From a virus: DNA of 26,423 bases. The position numbers and the translations under genes are program-made. Positions 1 to 7,792 of this stretch are shown here, piece by piece. The notes beneath the pieces are model-generated. The model saw nothing but the letters and a program-made list of their open reading frames with translations. It was not told the origin of the DNA and searched no databases. The stretch lies in the IMG/VR virus record IMGVR_UViG_3300031569_001202, positions 1 to 26,423 of that record; one strand, given 5' to 3'. The stretch's first letter is position 1; the number at the start of each line of letters is the position of its first letter.

Positions 1-2991
1 GATGGAAATTGGATGACCCAAGGCGGGGTTGTTTTAGGAATAGGGCCTAGGCCAGGAGATCAATGGAATATTACAGAATGTTTTTACCACCCAGGATGTA
101 TGGATTCGGCTTATCTAGAATATGATTCGAGTGCTAATTGGGATGATGGGAGTTGTCAAACATTAAAACAATATGGGTGTACAGACTCATTATCTATTAA
201 TTATAATCCATGGGCTAATATAAATGATGGCAGTTGTATACAATCATTAACATGCGGATTTGATTATATTGAAGTTCGTGTAAAAATTAAATTAGATAAT
301 TGGCCTAGTGAAACTAGTTGGCTTTTACTTCACATTAATAATAATATTACTGATACAGTATATTATGCGCCTCAAGGCACATACAATTATTTTAATCAAG
401 GCCAGACAGCTATAACTAGTTTTTGTGCACCTGCTGGACCTAATCATAAATTACAATTTGTATTACAAGATTCATATGGCGATGGTATAAAAGGTTCTAA
501 TCCACCGACTAATAGTGGATTTTGTTATGTAGAGAATATGTCTTGTCCTGATACTATATTTGCAATGGATGAATCGCAAGCTGACTTTGGTCATGTAATT
601 ACAAGTGATGGTAATTATTGGAGTCAACGATCGAGTTATTGTGGAGGGACACCTGTATATGGTTGTACAGATCCGGCATATCAAGATTATGATCCATTAG
701 CTACTATTGATGACACATCATGTTTAAATTTACATGTATATGGTTGTATAGATACTAGTGCAATTAATTATAATTCAAATCATACAGCGCCGGATAATAT
801 AGAATATTGCGAATATAGAGTTATACTTAAAGATGATGGTGGCGATGGCTGGGGAGATTGTTTTGCTGGTATTAGGCAAGGTGATTCGATATGGGACTTT
901 AGATTAGGTCCTAGTGTGTATGCAGATACATTTTATATTGATCTTATAGTAGAGGATAATCCAGGATTACAACATCCAGTTGAGTTATATTATTTTGAAA
1001 TTGGATCGGCTCAACAAAATGCTCAACAATTAGATATTCAAACTATACAAAATTCAGTTAAGATAGAAAATGATTATGGTATCTTAATACATGAAGGAAA
1101 TTTTCCATGGGCTAATGGAAATAAATTAAAAAACTACAAAACAACATCTGACATATATTCAGCAATTCCATTTTGTGGATATGTATGTACTCCTAAAGTA
1201 TATGGATGTACAGACCCAACATCATTAAATTATGATTCCTTAGCCAATACAGATAACGGCTCATGCATTCCAATTATATATGGGTGTACTAATAACTTTG
1301 CATTTAATTATGATTCAACTGCTACTATAGACAATGGTACATGTATCGCTACAGTGTATGGTTGTACAGATTCGATATCATTTAATTATAATTCATTAGC
1401 CAACGTAGACGATGGCAATTGTATTTATTTAGGATGTACAGATAACGATGCATGTAATTATGATTCAGTTGCAAATGTAGATAATGGTGGATGTATGTAT
1501 CCTGCACAATATTATAATTGTAATTATGTTTGTATAACTGATACTGATAATGATGGCATTTGTGATTCATTAGAAATACCAGGTTGTACAGATCCGCTAT
1601 CAATAAATTACAATCTAAATGCTACTGATGATGATGGTAGTTGCATACCGTATGTTTATGGATGCATGGATCCTACTTCATTTAATTATGATTCCTTAGC
1701 AAATATTAGTGATGGTTCATGTATACCTGTAATATTAGGATGTATAGATCCTACTTCATTAAATTACAATCCTAGTGCTAATACTAATAACGGAACATGT
1801 ATAACGCCAGTATATGGATGTACTAATCCTACTTCATTTAATTATAATCCTTTAGCAAATGTAGATAATGGATCTTGTATATCAATAGTTTACGGCTGTA
1901 CCGATTCAACACAATACAATTATGATCCAGTTGCTAATACTGATAACGGAACATGTATTCCATATGTATATGGATGTACTGATTCAACTGCTTTAAATTA
2001 TGACCCTTTATCTAATACTGATAACGGTTCATGTATTGCAAAGATATTTGGATGTACAAATCCTATATCATTTAATTATGATTTTTTAGCAAATACAGAT
2101 GATGGAAGTTGTGTTCCAGTAGTATTGGGTTGTATAGACCCTACCATGTTTAATTACAATCCTACTGCAAATACCGATAATGGTTTATGTATACCTTATA
2201 TATACGGTTGTACAGATCCAACTTCTTTTAATTTTGATTCAACTGCAAATACAGATAATGGTTCATGTTTACCAATAGTTTTTGGATGTACTGATTCAAC
2301 TGCTTTTAATTATGATCCTTTATCTAATACAAATAATGGCTCATGTATACCTGTAGTGTATGGTTGCACAGACCCAAATGCATTTAATTATAATCCTAAT
2401 GCCAATACAGAAGATTTTAGTTGTATTGCTACTGTATATGGATGTACTGATTCATTGGCTGTAAATTATGATTCGACCGCGAATGTAGATAATGGATCTT
2501 GTATAACAGCAATTCCAGGATGTACAGATCCAAATGCATATAATTTTAATCCAAATGCAAATGTTCCTGATTCATCATCGTGTTTATATGACGCCGGATG
2601 TATTACAGGTCCAGGCAATCCATATTGGTTAAATGATCAATGTTATGCTTGGGTTATTAATATAGATCCATATTGTTGTAATGATAATTGGGATGCTAAT
2701 TGTCAAAGTACATATGATTATTGTGATCAAAATAGTACATGGACAGACATAGAAGATTTGATTTATGACGGCGGAATAGCAATTTATCCTAATCCAACTA
2801 AAAATAAATTAAATGTAGTAAGTTCTAGATTCGGAAATGTATTAGTTACATTGTATAGTATATCAGGACAAATTGTTATAAATGAAACCAATAAGAAAGT
2901 TATCGATTTAAGCAATTTGCAAGATGGTGTTTATTTCATGCATGTATCTGTTGCAGAATTAACATTTATTAGAAAGGTAATTAAACAATGA
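1..2991 (+). CDS. Large Cys-repeat surface protein with C-terminal T9SS type A sorting domain (5' partial)
   Basis: The frame is open through base 1 (D-G-N-W precedes the first Met at 13), so the true start lies upstream and at least 996 residues are seen. The body is built from about 21 copies of a 26-residue unit of the form GCTDPxxFNYxxxANxDNGSC, each with two cysteines that probably form a disulfide. Two non-repeat inserts lie at about 247-657 and 815-1195. A DTDNDGICD segment (about 1540-1570) looks like a thrombospondin-3-type calcium site. A second cysteine-rich module (DPYCCNDNWDANC) precedes the C-terminus. The last 71 residues (YPNPT, LYSISGQ, IDLSNLQDGVYFMHV, RKVIKQ) fit the T9SS type A sorting domain, which directs export across the Bacteroidetes outer membrane and surface attachment. 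Its stop overlaps the next start (ATGA). The function of the cargo is unknown: adhesin, receptor mask or tail-associated protein are all possible. The sorting-domain call is firm. Confidence 0.88.
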   Translation, partial: DGNWMTQGGVVLGIGPRPGDQWNITECFYHPGCMDSAYLEYDSSANWDDGSCQTLKQYGCTDSLSINYNPWANINDGSCIQSLTCGFDYIEVRVKIKLDNWPSETSWLLLHINNNITDTVYYAPQGTYNYFNQGQTAITSFCAPAGPNHKLQFVLQDSYGDGIKGSNPPTNSGFCYVENMSCPDTIFAMDESQADFGHVITSDGNYWSQRSSYCGGTPVYGCTDPAYQDYDPLATIDDTSCLNLHVYGCIDTSAINYNSNHTAPDNIEYCEYRVILKDDGGDGWGDCFAGIRQGDSIWDFRLGPSVYADTFYIDLIVEDNPGLQHPVELYYFEIGSAQQNAQQLDIQTIQNSVKIENDYGILIHEGNFPWANGNKLKNYKTTSDIYSAIPFCGYVCTPKVYGCTDPTSLNYDSLANTDNGSCIPIIYGCTNNFAFNYDSTATIDNGTCIATVYGCTDSISFNYNSLANVDDGNCIYLGCTDNDACNYDSVANVDNGGCMYPAQYYNCNYVCITDTDNDGICDSLEIPGCTDPLSINYNLNATDDDGSCIPYVYGCMDPTSFNYDSLANISDGSCIPVILGCIDPTSLNYNPSANTNNGTCITPVYGCTNPTSFNYNPLANVDNGSCISIVYGCTDSTQYNYDPVANTDNGTCIPYVYGCTDSTALNYDPLSNTDNGSCIAKIFGCTNPISFNYDFLANTDDGSCVPVVLGCIDPTMFNYNPTANTDNGLCIPYIYGCTDPTSFNFDSTANTDNGSCLPIVFGCTDSTAFNYDPLSNTNNGSCIPVVYGCTDPNAFNYNPNANTEDFSCIATVYGCTDSLAVNYDSTANVDNGSCITAIPGCTDPNAYNFNPNANVPDSSSCLYDAGCITGPGNPYWLNDQCYAWVINIDPYCCNDNWDANCQSTYDYCDQNSTWTDIEDLIYDGGIAIYPNPTKNKLNVVSSRFGNVLVTLYSISGQIVINETNKKVIDLSNLQDGVYFMHVSVAELTFIRKVIKQ
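1201..2595 (+). repeat. Tandem array of about 17 in-frame cysteine repeats (about 78 bp each)
   Basis: Seventeen consecutive units run in frame within the first gene, each starting with Y/L/F/P-G-C and ending with D-N-G-S-C plus a short linker such as IPVV or IPYV. One unit, near 1430-1575, is longer and carries the calcium-binding-like insert. The protein motif is much better conserved than the DNA, since synonymous changes are frequent between units. That indicates an old, selected protein repeat rather than a recent DNA duplication. Four more units lie upstream, separated by the inserts. Confidence 0.9.
2776..2988 (+). other. T9SS type A C-terminal sorting domain (protein domain inside the first CDS)
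   Basis: The domain begins IAIYPNPTKNKLNV, continues with a strand pair around VTLYSISGQ and IDLSNLQDGVYFMHV, and ends RKVIKQ. These are the family hallmarks: a Y-P-N-P start, a central LYxxxGQ, a LxxGxYxxxV strand and a basic K-hydrophobic end. In Bacteroidetes this domain is recognised by the PorU-type machinery, cleaved, and the cargo is anchored or released. It is meaningful only in a host with a type IX system, so it is the strongest host marker in the window. Confidence 0.88.
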
Positions 2992-4121
2992 TCAAAAACT
3001 TATTATTAATATTAACTTTATTGCCACTATTTTTAAACGGTCAGTGGACACAAGAACTATCTACAGGTAAAAATGTAAATGGGTCTATAAAAAAAGAGAA
3101 ATGGCAACCATTTGAAGATTTTGATAAAAAATTTAAAAAGGCAATTAAATTTGCTACATTTTATGGAGCATTGAATGGAAACAATAGTATTGCAGATGCC
3201 GATGTATATTCAATAAATACTGGCCAACTACTTAATAGTACAGTAGAAACACCATTTGATTATTCAATTGTAGTTGGAGTAAGAAAAATAGCTAGATTTG
3301 GGTATGAAAATAGAGCAAATGTATTTTATAATGGTACTGAACATACATATGCTGATGCTGCAACAATAGGAAAGATATCTGGATTTGAATTTTTAATAGA
3401 GGCAGATTATAAAAGAAGATTCGGAAAAACATATTTAGATCAAAATCATTTCTTAAGATATGTAGCAGATAGGTGGATTGTTAAAACAGAATATGTACAA
3501 CAGGGATTTGCAGATATTAAATACTTTGAAGCATCACAAAGATATAGACAAAAAGTTAATAAAAAGTTATCATGGAATATAGGTATGGTACAACGAATAT
3601 CAGAACCGTACGGATATAATCCATTAGAAGAATTTATATTACCAAATGGGAGTTTACATTATACTGCATTAGCATTACAAGAAGGATATAATGTAGAATT
3701 TTTACCAGGCGGCCAAATAAATTATTTAAATCCAAGTGGTAACTTAGTAGCAGATAATAACATTATTTGGGAAGAAGTAGTAATACCGGAAATGTTAGCT
3801 AATTATGTTGCTAGAAAAAAAGAAGAAATACCACAACAATGGAATTATTCATTTGTAGTTGGATATGACTTTTATCATTATACTAAAACTTTTTGGGTAC
3901 ATTCTTGGGCAAGTATAATGCCATTCCATTTAGAGACTGGCGAATATGCATATCATAAATTTATAGCTCCAAAGCAGACATGGATTGATGTTGCCTGTGG
4001 ATTTATATTAGGAAATAGATTGAATAAACACTTAGGTATATTTATAGAAGGCAAGTATAATAAGTATTGGAATAGAGAGTGGCACGATTTTAGTGTTGGG
4101 CTAAATTATATAATTTTTTAA
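2988..4121 (+). CDS. Probable outer-membrane beta-barrel protein with signal peptide
   Basis: This 377-residue protein starts with a Lys followed by a Leu-rich hydrophobic stretch (residues 3-17) and a plausible signal-peptidase site near Gly18-Gln19. The mature part alternates polar and aromatic/hydrophobic residues in short strand-like runs (for example WNYSFVVGYDFYHYT) and ends GLNYIIF. A C-terminal aromatic residue after an alternating last strand is the usual beta-signal of outer-membrane barrels. It begins inside the stop of the T9SS cargo gene (ATGA overlap), so the two are translationally coupled and probably act together. I do not recognise a named family. PorP/SprF-like T9SS partner proteins are a tempting comparison because they often sit beside T9SS cargo, but I see no diagnostic motif. 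The export and barrel prediction is moderate; the function is unknown. Confidence 0.7.
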   Translation: MIKNLLLILTLLPLFLNGQWTQELSTGKNVNGSIKKEKWQPFEDFDKKFKKAIKFATFYGALNGNNSIADADVYSINTGQLLNSTVETPFDYSIVVGVRKIARFGYENRANVFYNGTEHTYADAATIGKISGFEFLIEADYKRRFGKTYLDQNHFLRYVADRWIVKTEYVQQGFADIKYFEASQRYRQKVNKKLSWNIGMVQRISEPYGYNPLEEFILPNGSLHYTALALQEGYNVEFLPGGQINYLNPSGNLVADNNIIWEEVVIPEMLANYVARKKEEIPQQWNYSFVVGYDFYHYTKTFWVHSWASIMPFHLETGEYAYHKFIAPKQTWIDVACGFILGNRLNKHLGIFIEGKYNKYWNREWHDFSVGLNYIIF

Positions 4122-4133
4122 GAAGAAACAAAG

Positions 4134-4430
4134 ATGGCAAAAGAATTAAATGAAGAGACAGGATTTAAAGTAAGTCTTAAAACTTTAGGAGGTATAGGAT
4201 TTGTGATGGTAACTGTAATAGGAATGTGGTTCTCATTACAAGCTGATATTGAGGAAGCAAAAGAGCTTCCAGAACCATTACCACCAGACGTAACTAGAAT
4301 GGAATTTGATATGAAAGATCAATTAATTAGACAAACTATTATGACAACACAAGAAGATGTTGAAGAAATAAAAGATGAACTTAATACTATCGAAGATAAA
4401 TTAGATAAAATAATTGAAAAAGGGCGATAA
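4134..4430 (+). CDS. Small membrane-anchored coiled-coil protein
   Basis: The protein has 98 residues. A short, partly charged N-terminus precedes one hydrophobic segment (about residues 18-35, LGGIGFVMVTVIGMWFSL). A proline-rich linker (LPEPLPPD) follows, then a long acidic heptad-like helix to the end (EDVEEIKDELNTIEDKLDKIIEKG). The single TM plus coiled coil would fit a holin, a spanin-like protein or an envelope anchor, but nothing decides between these. The gene follows the barrel gene by 12 nt and ends 1 nt before the preferred start of the thioredoxin-like gene, so it is part of the same envelope block. Confidence 0.6.
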   Translation: MAKELNEETGFKVSLKTLGGIGFVMVTVIGMWFSLQADIEEAKELPEPLPPDVTRMEFDMKDQLIRQTIMTTQEDVEEIKDELNTIEDKLDKIIEKGR

Positions 4431-4431
4431 T

Positions 4432-4758
4432 ATGAAAAAAATCTTAACAATTGTATTTTTATTTATATCAATTAGTATTATATCTCAAATACAAGTTATT
4501 CAATTTAATGCAAATTGGAATGATGCCAATGGAGTTAAATGGTTAGGTAAATTAACAGATGCTAAAATTAGTGAAGTTTGTATAGTAACAAATAAAGCAG
4601 CACAAGCAAAATATAAAATAGTAGTGGTACCGACAATTATTGTTCTTAATCATGGAGAAGAAGTGAAAAGATATCAAGCAAACATTATGATGAAGATGGA
4701 AGCAAAATTGGAAGACATACAAAATATAATTGATGAAACAGTAATGGAGTCATTCTAA
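4432..4758 (+). CDS. Exported thioredoxin-fold protein lacking the CxxC active site
   Basis: I chose the ATG at 4432 because it follows the upstream stop directly and leaves a clean signal-like N-terminus; an in-frame ATG at 4414 would add MKKGDN. The protein has 108 residues. Residues 1-18 are a Lys-Lys plus hydrophobic leader. The thioredoxin core follows: a strand ending FNANW where thioredoxin has FWAxWC, a central helix, then VVVPTIIVLNHGEEVKRYQA with the conserved cis-proline (Pro67), and a C-terminal helix. The residues after Trp29 are N-D-A-N instead of C-x-x-C, so disulfide exchange by the usual mechanism is ruled out. It is probably a binding or scaffold member of the fold, placed outside the cytoplasm. 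The stop overlaps the nuclease start (TAATG). Confidence 0.72.
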   Translation: MKKILTIVFLFISISIISQIQVIQFNANWNDANGVKWLGKLTDAKISEVCIVTNKAAQAKYKIVVVPTIIVLNHGEEVKRYQANIMMKMEAKLEDIQNIIDETVMESF

Positions 4759-5207
4759 TGTATGAATATAAATGTAAAGTAAATAAAGTAATCGACGGCG
4801 ATACAGTTGACGTCGATATTGATTTAGGATTTGGTGTTGTACTTACCGATGAGAGAGTAAGGATAATGGGTATAGATACTCCAGAGTCTAGAACTAGAGA
4901 TAAAGTTGAAAAGATATTTGGATTAGCATCTAAAAAAAGATTAAAAGAGCTTTTGTCTGAACACTGTGTTCTCAAAACAGAGATCAATAAAAATGGTGAA
5001 GATATGAAAGGTAAGTTTGGAAGAGTGTTAGGTGACTTTGTTACTACAGATGGGAAAATGATTACCGACATACTTATTGAAGAAGGACATGCAGTTCCTT
5101 ACCACGGGCAATCAAAAGATGATGTGCAAGGAGCACATATGTTAAATAGGGCAAAACTATTATCTGAGGGCATAGTATTGCAGTCAAACATAGATAAAGT
5201 ATTATAA
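4758..5207 (+). CDS. Staphylococcal-nuclease-like (thermonuclease) endonuclease
   Basis: This 149-residue SNase-fold protein has no signal peptide. VIDGDTVDVDI (residues 11-21) is the family's N-terminal signature. VRIMGIDTPES carries Arg35, the metal-binding Asp40/Thr41 and the general-base-position Glu43. KFGRVLG carries Arg89, equivalent to the second catalytic arginine. DILIEEGHAVPY is the usual C-terminal strand and helix. All catalytic positions are kept, so it should cleave nucleic acid in a Ca2+-dependent way. Homologues occur in marine T4-like phages. Possible roles are host DNA breakdown or nucleotide recycling; cytoplasmic action is implied by the missing signal. It lies directly behind an exported thioredoxin-like protein, but that may be only positional. 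Confidence 0.88.
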   Translation: MYEYKCKVNKVIDGDTVDVDIDLGFGVVLTDERVRIMGIDTPESRTRDKVEKIFGLASKKRLKELLSEHCVLKTEINKNGEDMKGKFGRVLGDFVTTDGKMITDILIEEGHAVPYHGQSKDDVQGAHMLNRAKLLSEGIVLQSNIDKVL

Positions 5208-5210
5208 GTT

Positions 5211-5220
5211 AATATTTATA
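5211..5220 (+). promoter_or_regulatory. Candidate non-early promoter element (AATATTTATA)
   Basis: The 30-nt gap before the 329-residue gene contains AATATTTATATAAAA. The same ten bases, AATATTTATA, occur again before the glycosyltransferase at 23865. Neither gap contains the TT(A/T)G-N20-TAnnTTT early-type motif. This may be a late promoter core for a phage sigma factor, but two examples in very A+T-rich DNA are weak support. Confidence 0.25.
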
Positions 5221-5237
5221 TAAAACATGGAAATACA

Positions 5238-6227
5238 ATGAAAAGATCACAGTTAAATAAAATAATAAGAGAAGAGTATCAAAGAATACTTTTTGAAGCA
5301 TTTGGAGATCCGATTGCTAGCAAGTTACAAAGATTAGGTGGCGTAGATACACGTTATAAAAAGTTCTGGAATGCAGCAGCTAATACATATGATATAGCAT
5401 GGGACAAATTACCAAAAGGGTCTTTTAGGAAAATTACTAATACAGCAGAAGCTAAAAAAGGAATGACATTTTTTGTTATTACATCCAGAAAACCAAATCC
5501 ATTTAAGACAGATAATTACGGTTTTGATGCAGAACTGCAACCAGGAGTATTGTCAGTGACAGTAGATGGTAAGCCACAATACTTTCAACAAAGTGGTGGA
5601 ACTAGATATACTAGAGGAATAGACAAGATAGGATCAAAACTTTCTGCTCGTGCAACACAAACAGGAGATCCAATTGGAAGAGGACAAAGAGGTATATTTA
5701 TGTTCAAAAAGCTCATTGAAGTTGCGGACATAATGTATAATTTTGATCTAGAAGCATTTAGAGGTGGAACAACAGCATTAAAAGCTGATAGAGTAGAGTT
5801 GCAATCCGGAGCAGATAAGTTTTCAGATCCTAAGGCATGGAAAAAAGCAAATATAGCTAGATACCAAAAGATTTTAGCTGATAGAGTAGGTAGTAGAGGC
5901 GCTGTTGATAGAATGGTTGCTGAGATAATTAAAATAGGCAATGAAGCTGTAACAAAAGGAATGGAACTTCCTAAGCTTGGAAAATATGATGAGATTGTAA
6001 CAGATATTAATGGAAATGAAGTTACATTGAATACTATAACAAGACGTATGAATGATACAATAAGAAACTATTCCAGATTTATTCAATCAGAAAATGAAAT
6101 GGCTAGTCACTTAAAAGATTATCCAGAATATGATATGGAAGATTCTTTTCAAAAAGGCAATCAACGAAGTATAGCGTTAGAGATAAAACAAGAATTAGCA
6201 GCTTTTAAATCTGGTAGAATTAGATAA
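5238..6227 (+). CDS. Unknown 329-aa protein, possible internal virion protein with capsid-targeting N-terminus
   Basis: I do not recognise the family. The N-terminus MKRSQLNKIIREEYQRILFE-A is a short amphipathic helix followed by L-F-E|A. That fits the (L/I)-x-E|(A/G/S) site cut by T4-type prohead protease gp21. T4 internal proteins such as the IPs and Alt carry a comparable short helical targeting peptide removed after a Glu. If the analogy holds, mature protein would begin at Ala21, be packed in the head and enter the host with the DNA. The remainder is soluble and lysine-rich, with no membrane segment or catalytic motif that I can name; the C-terminal third looks helical. It is separated from the nuclease gene by 30 nt holding a possible promoter and is followed closely by the next two unknown genes. 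Confidence 0.72.
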   Translation: MKRSQLNKIIREEYQRILFEAFGDPIASKLQRLGGVDTRYKKFWNAAANTYDIAWDKLPKGSFRKITNTAEAKKGMTFFVITSRKPNPFKTDNYGFDAELQPGVLSVTVDGKPQYFQQSGGTRYTRGIDKIGSKLSARATQTGDPIGRGQRGIFMFKKLIEVADIMYNFDLEAFRGGTTALKADRVELQSGADKFSDPKAWKKANIARYQKILADRVGSRGAVDRMVAEIIKIGNEAVTKGMELPKLGKYDEIVTDINGNEVTLNTITRRMNDTIRNYSRFIQSENEMASHLKDYPEYDMEDSFQKGNQRSIALEIKQELAAFKSGRIR

Positions 6228-6242
6228 AACAAGGAAAAAATT

Positions 6243-6473
6243 ATGGCAACAATGAATGCAAGATTAGATACAGATAACGTGCAAACGTTCTACAAAGCAA
6301 TCGATTCGTATATCGAAGCAGTATCAAAAACAGGAAATCAAGATGCATTGTCTGGATTATATGACATGTTCATGGATAATGATTATGCAAGTGAAATTCA
6401 AGATATGATGGAATCTAAAAAATCTAATAAGCCTTTACTAAAAGAATTTAAAAGAATCGGCGGAACAAGATAA
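6243..6473 (+). CDS. Small helical protein of unknown function
   Basis: This 76-residue acidic protein is mostly helical by composition, with a basic C-terminal tail (KPLLKEFKRIGGTR). It begins 15 nt after the previous stop, preceded by an A-rich AAGGAAAAAATT stretch that can serve as a ribosome-binding region. No family is recognised. Co-transcription with the putative internal virion protein upstream makes a structural or packaging role possible, but that is inference only. Confidence 0.6.
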   Translation: MATMNARLDTDNVQTFYKAIDSYIEAVSKTGNQDALSGLYDMFMDNDYASEIQDMMESKKSNKPLLKEFKRIGGTR

Positions 6474-6481
6474 ATTAAATC

Positions 6482-7117
6482 ATGTTTATTAAAAGTAGTT
6501 ACAAACATAGTCATAAATCCTCATGGCCTATACCAATCCTAGAAAATAATTTTCCTGGCACTGAATCAATTAAATTTTTTGATCAATCCGGATATGCATT
6601 ATGCACATTAGAATTAATGTATGCAAATGCAAATAACTCATATGTAAATGCTAATAGAGAAAAACAAGGCATATATATGCCATGGATTGAACTAGATAAT
6701 AAAATTACTGGACCGCATATAAATCATTCTTGGCTATTAGAAAGAAAAGGCTATTCCGGCGAAGCATTAGATCAACTACTAGATTGGAGTAAATCTTGTC
6801 CATTACTTTACAAATTAATTAAATTGCAATCCAAATGGGGAATTGATATAAGTTTTGATTATGTTGATGAACAAGGCAATGTAATGGAATTATTTCATTA
6901 TGAATGGGATAGTCATATATTAGAAGATGTTTTAGACACAAAAGAAAAAATAGAAAAAATTATATTTGATACTGACTGGAATGATTTTGCAGCAATGAAA
7001 CTAAAAAAGAAGTCAGAATGGTCTCATTTAGATTTTATAGCTCAAAGCAAATGGACAACACAGGTATTAAACTTACCACCAGAAAATTTTAAATTAATCC
7101 CATGGGATATCAAATAA
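6482..7117 (+). CDS. Conserved-looking hypothetical protein (211 aa)
   Basis: This soluble protein is rich in Trp, Tyr and Asp, with no signal peptide, membrane segment or recognised catalytic motif. The C-terminal part has the segment EWSHLDFIAQSKWTTQVLNL followed by a proline-rich end (PPENFKLIPW). It begins 8 nt after the previous gene and ends 12 nt before PhoH, so it sits in a tight run. Codon use and A+T content match its neighbours. Function unknown. Confidence 0.7.
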   Translation: MFIKSSYKHSHKSSWPIPILENNFPGTESIKFFDQSGYALCTLELMYANANNSYVNANREKQGIYMPWIELDNKITGPHINHSWLLERKGYSGEALDQLLDWSKSCPLLYKLIKLQSKWGIDISFDYVDEQGNVMELFHYEWDSHILEDVLDTKEKIEKIIFDTDWNDFAAMKLKKKSEWSHLDFIAQSKWTTQVLNLPPENFKLIPWDIK

Positions 7118-7129
7118 GGAATACGTACA

Positions 7130-7792
7130 ATGTCAGATAATATTTCTAAATCAGCACCTAAAGGTAATATTAAATTTAGTATTACATTATCAGGAGAACA
7201 GAAGTTAGCTAAAGCTCAAATATTACACCATCCTTATAATTTTATTATAGGTAAAGCAGGTAGTGGTAAGACACTATTAGCAGTACAAGTAGCATTGGAT
7301 ATGTTTTTTAAACGAACAGTCAATCAAATTGTTATAACCAGACCAACTGTATCAAATGAAGATAATGGATACCTACCTGGGTCATTAAATGAAAAGATGG
7401 AGCCATGGCTAGTACCAATCCGATCTAATATGCGAAAAGTCTATAACAAGCCGGCTATTTTAGAAAAAATGGAAAATGATGAAAATATTGAACTAGTATC
7501 ATTATCTCATTTCAGAGGCAGAACATTTGAAAATGCTTGTGTGATTATAGATGAATTTCAAAATTTAACTAAACAACAATTAGGAATGGTATTAGGTAGA
7601 TTAGGTAAAGGATCTACAATGATATTAACAGGCGATCCACAACAAATTGATTTGAAATTTAGTAATGATTCAGCTATACATGATGTGCCTAAAGTAAAAG
7701 ATTCAAACTTTGTCCATGCGATTACATTAACAGATAATCATAGACATGCTGCATTAAATGAAGTATTAAGATTATTGCAATCTTATTCATAA
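7130..7792 (+). CDS. phoH: PhoH-like P-loop ATPase
   Basis: The 220-residue length fits the phage PhoH ATPase core. Walker A is GKAGSGKT (residues 41-48). ITRPTVSNEDNGYLPG (69-84) is the PhoH signature loop. The Walker B/DExQ motif is IIDEFQN (139-145), and the sensor-like TGDPQQID follows at 167-174. The C-terminus VHAITLTDNHRHAALNEVLRLL is the typical ending. All nucleotide-binding residues are present. PhoH proteins are common in marine phages; an RNA-helicase-like or phosphate-stress role has been proposed but the phage function is unsettled. An AGGA lies 11 nt before the ATG. The gene ends just before the first early-type promoter, so it closes the upstream transcription unit. Confidence 0.93.
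   Translation: MSDNISKSAPKGNIKFSITLSGEQKLAKAQILHHPYNFIIGKAGSGKTLLAVQVALDMFFKRTVNQIVITRPTVSNEDNGYLPGSLNEKMEPWLVPIRSNMRKVYNKPAILEKMENDENIELVSLSHFRGRTFENACVIIDEFQNLTKQQLGMVLGRLGKGSTMILTGDPQQIDLKFSNDSAIHDVPKVKDSNFVHAITLTDNHRHAALNEVLRLLQSYS

Noticed and set aside
1201-2595. Regular repeats of about 78 bp that could look like a CRISPR array or satellite DNA
   Set aside because: The units are in frame, translate to a conserved cysteine motif and vary at synonymous sites; there are no identical repeats separated by unique spacers.
1-4758. The left end as host bacterial DNA (prophage border or chimeric assembly)
   Set aside because: Composition, strand and tight gene coupling continue unchanged into phage genes, with no attachment-site-like repeat or integrase. 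A chimera cannot be fully excluded from this window alone.
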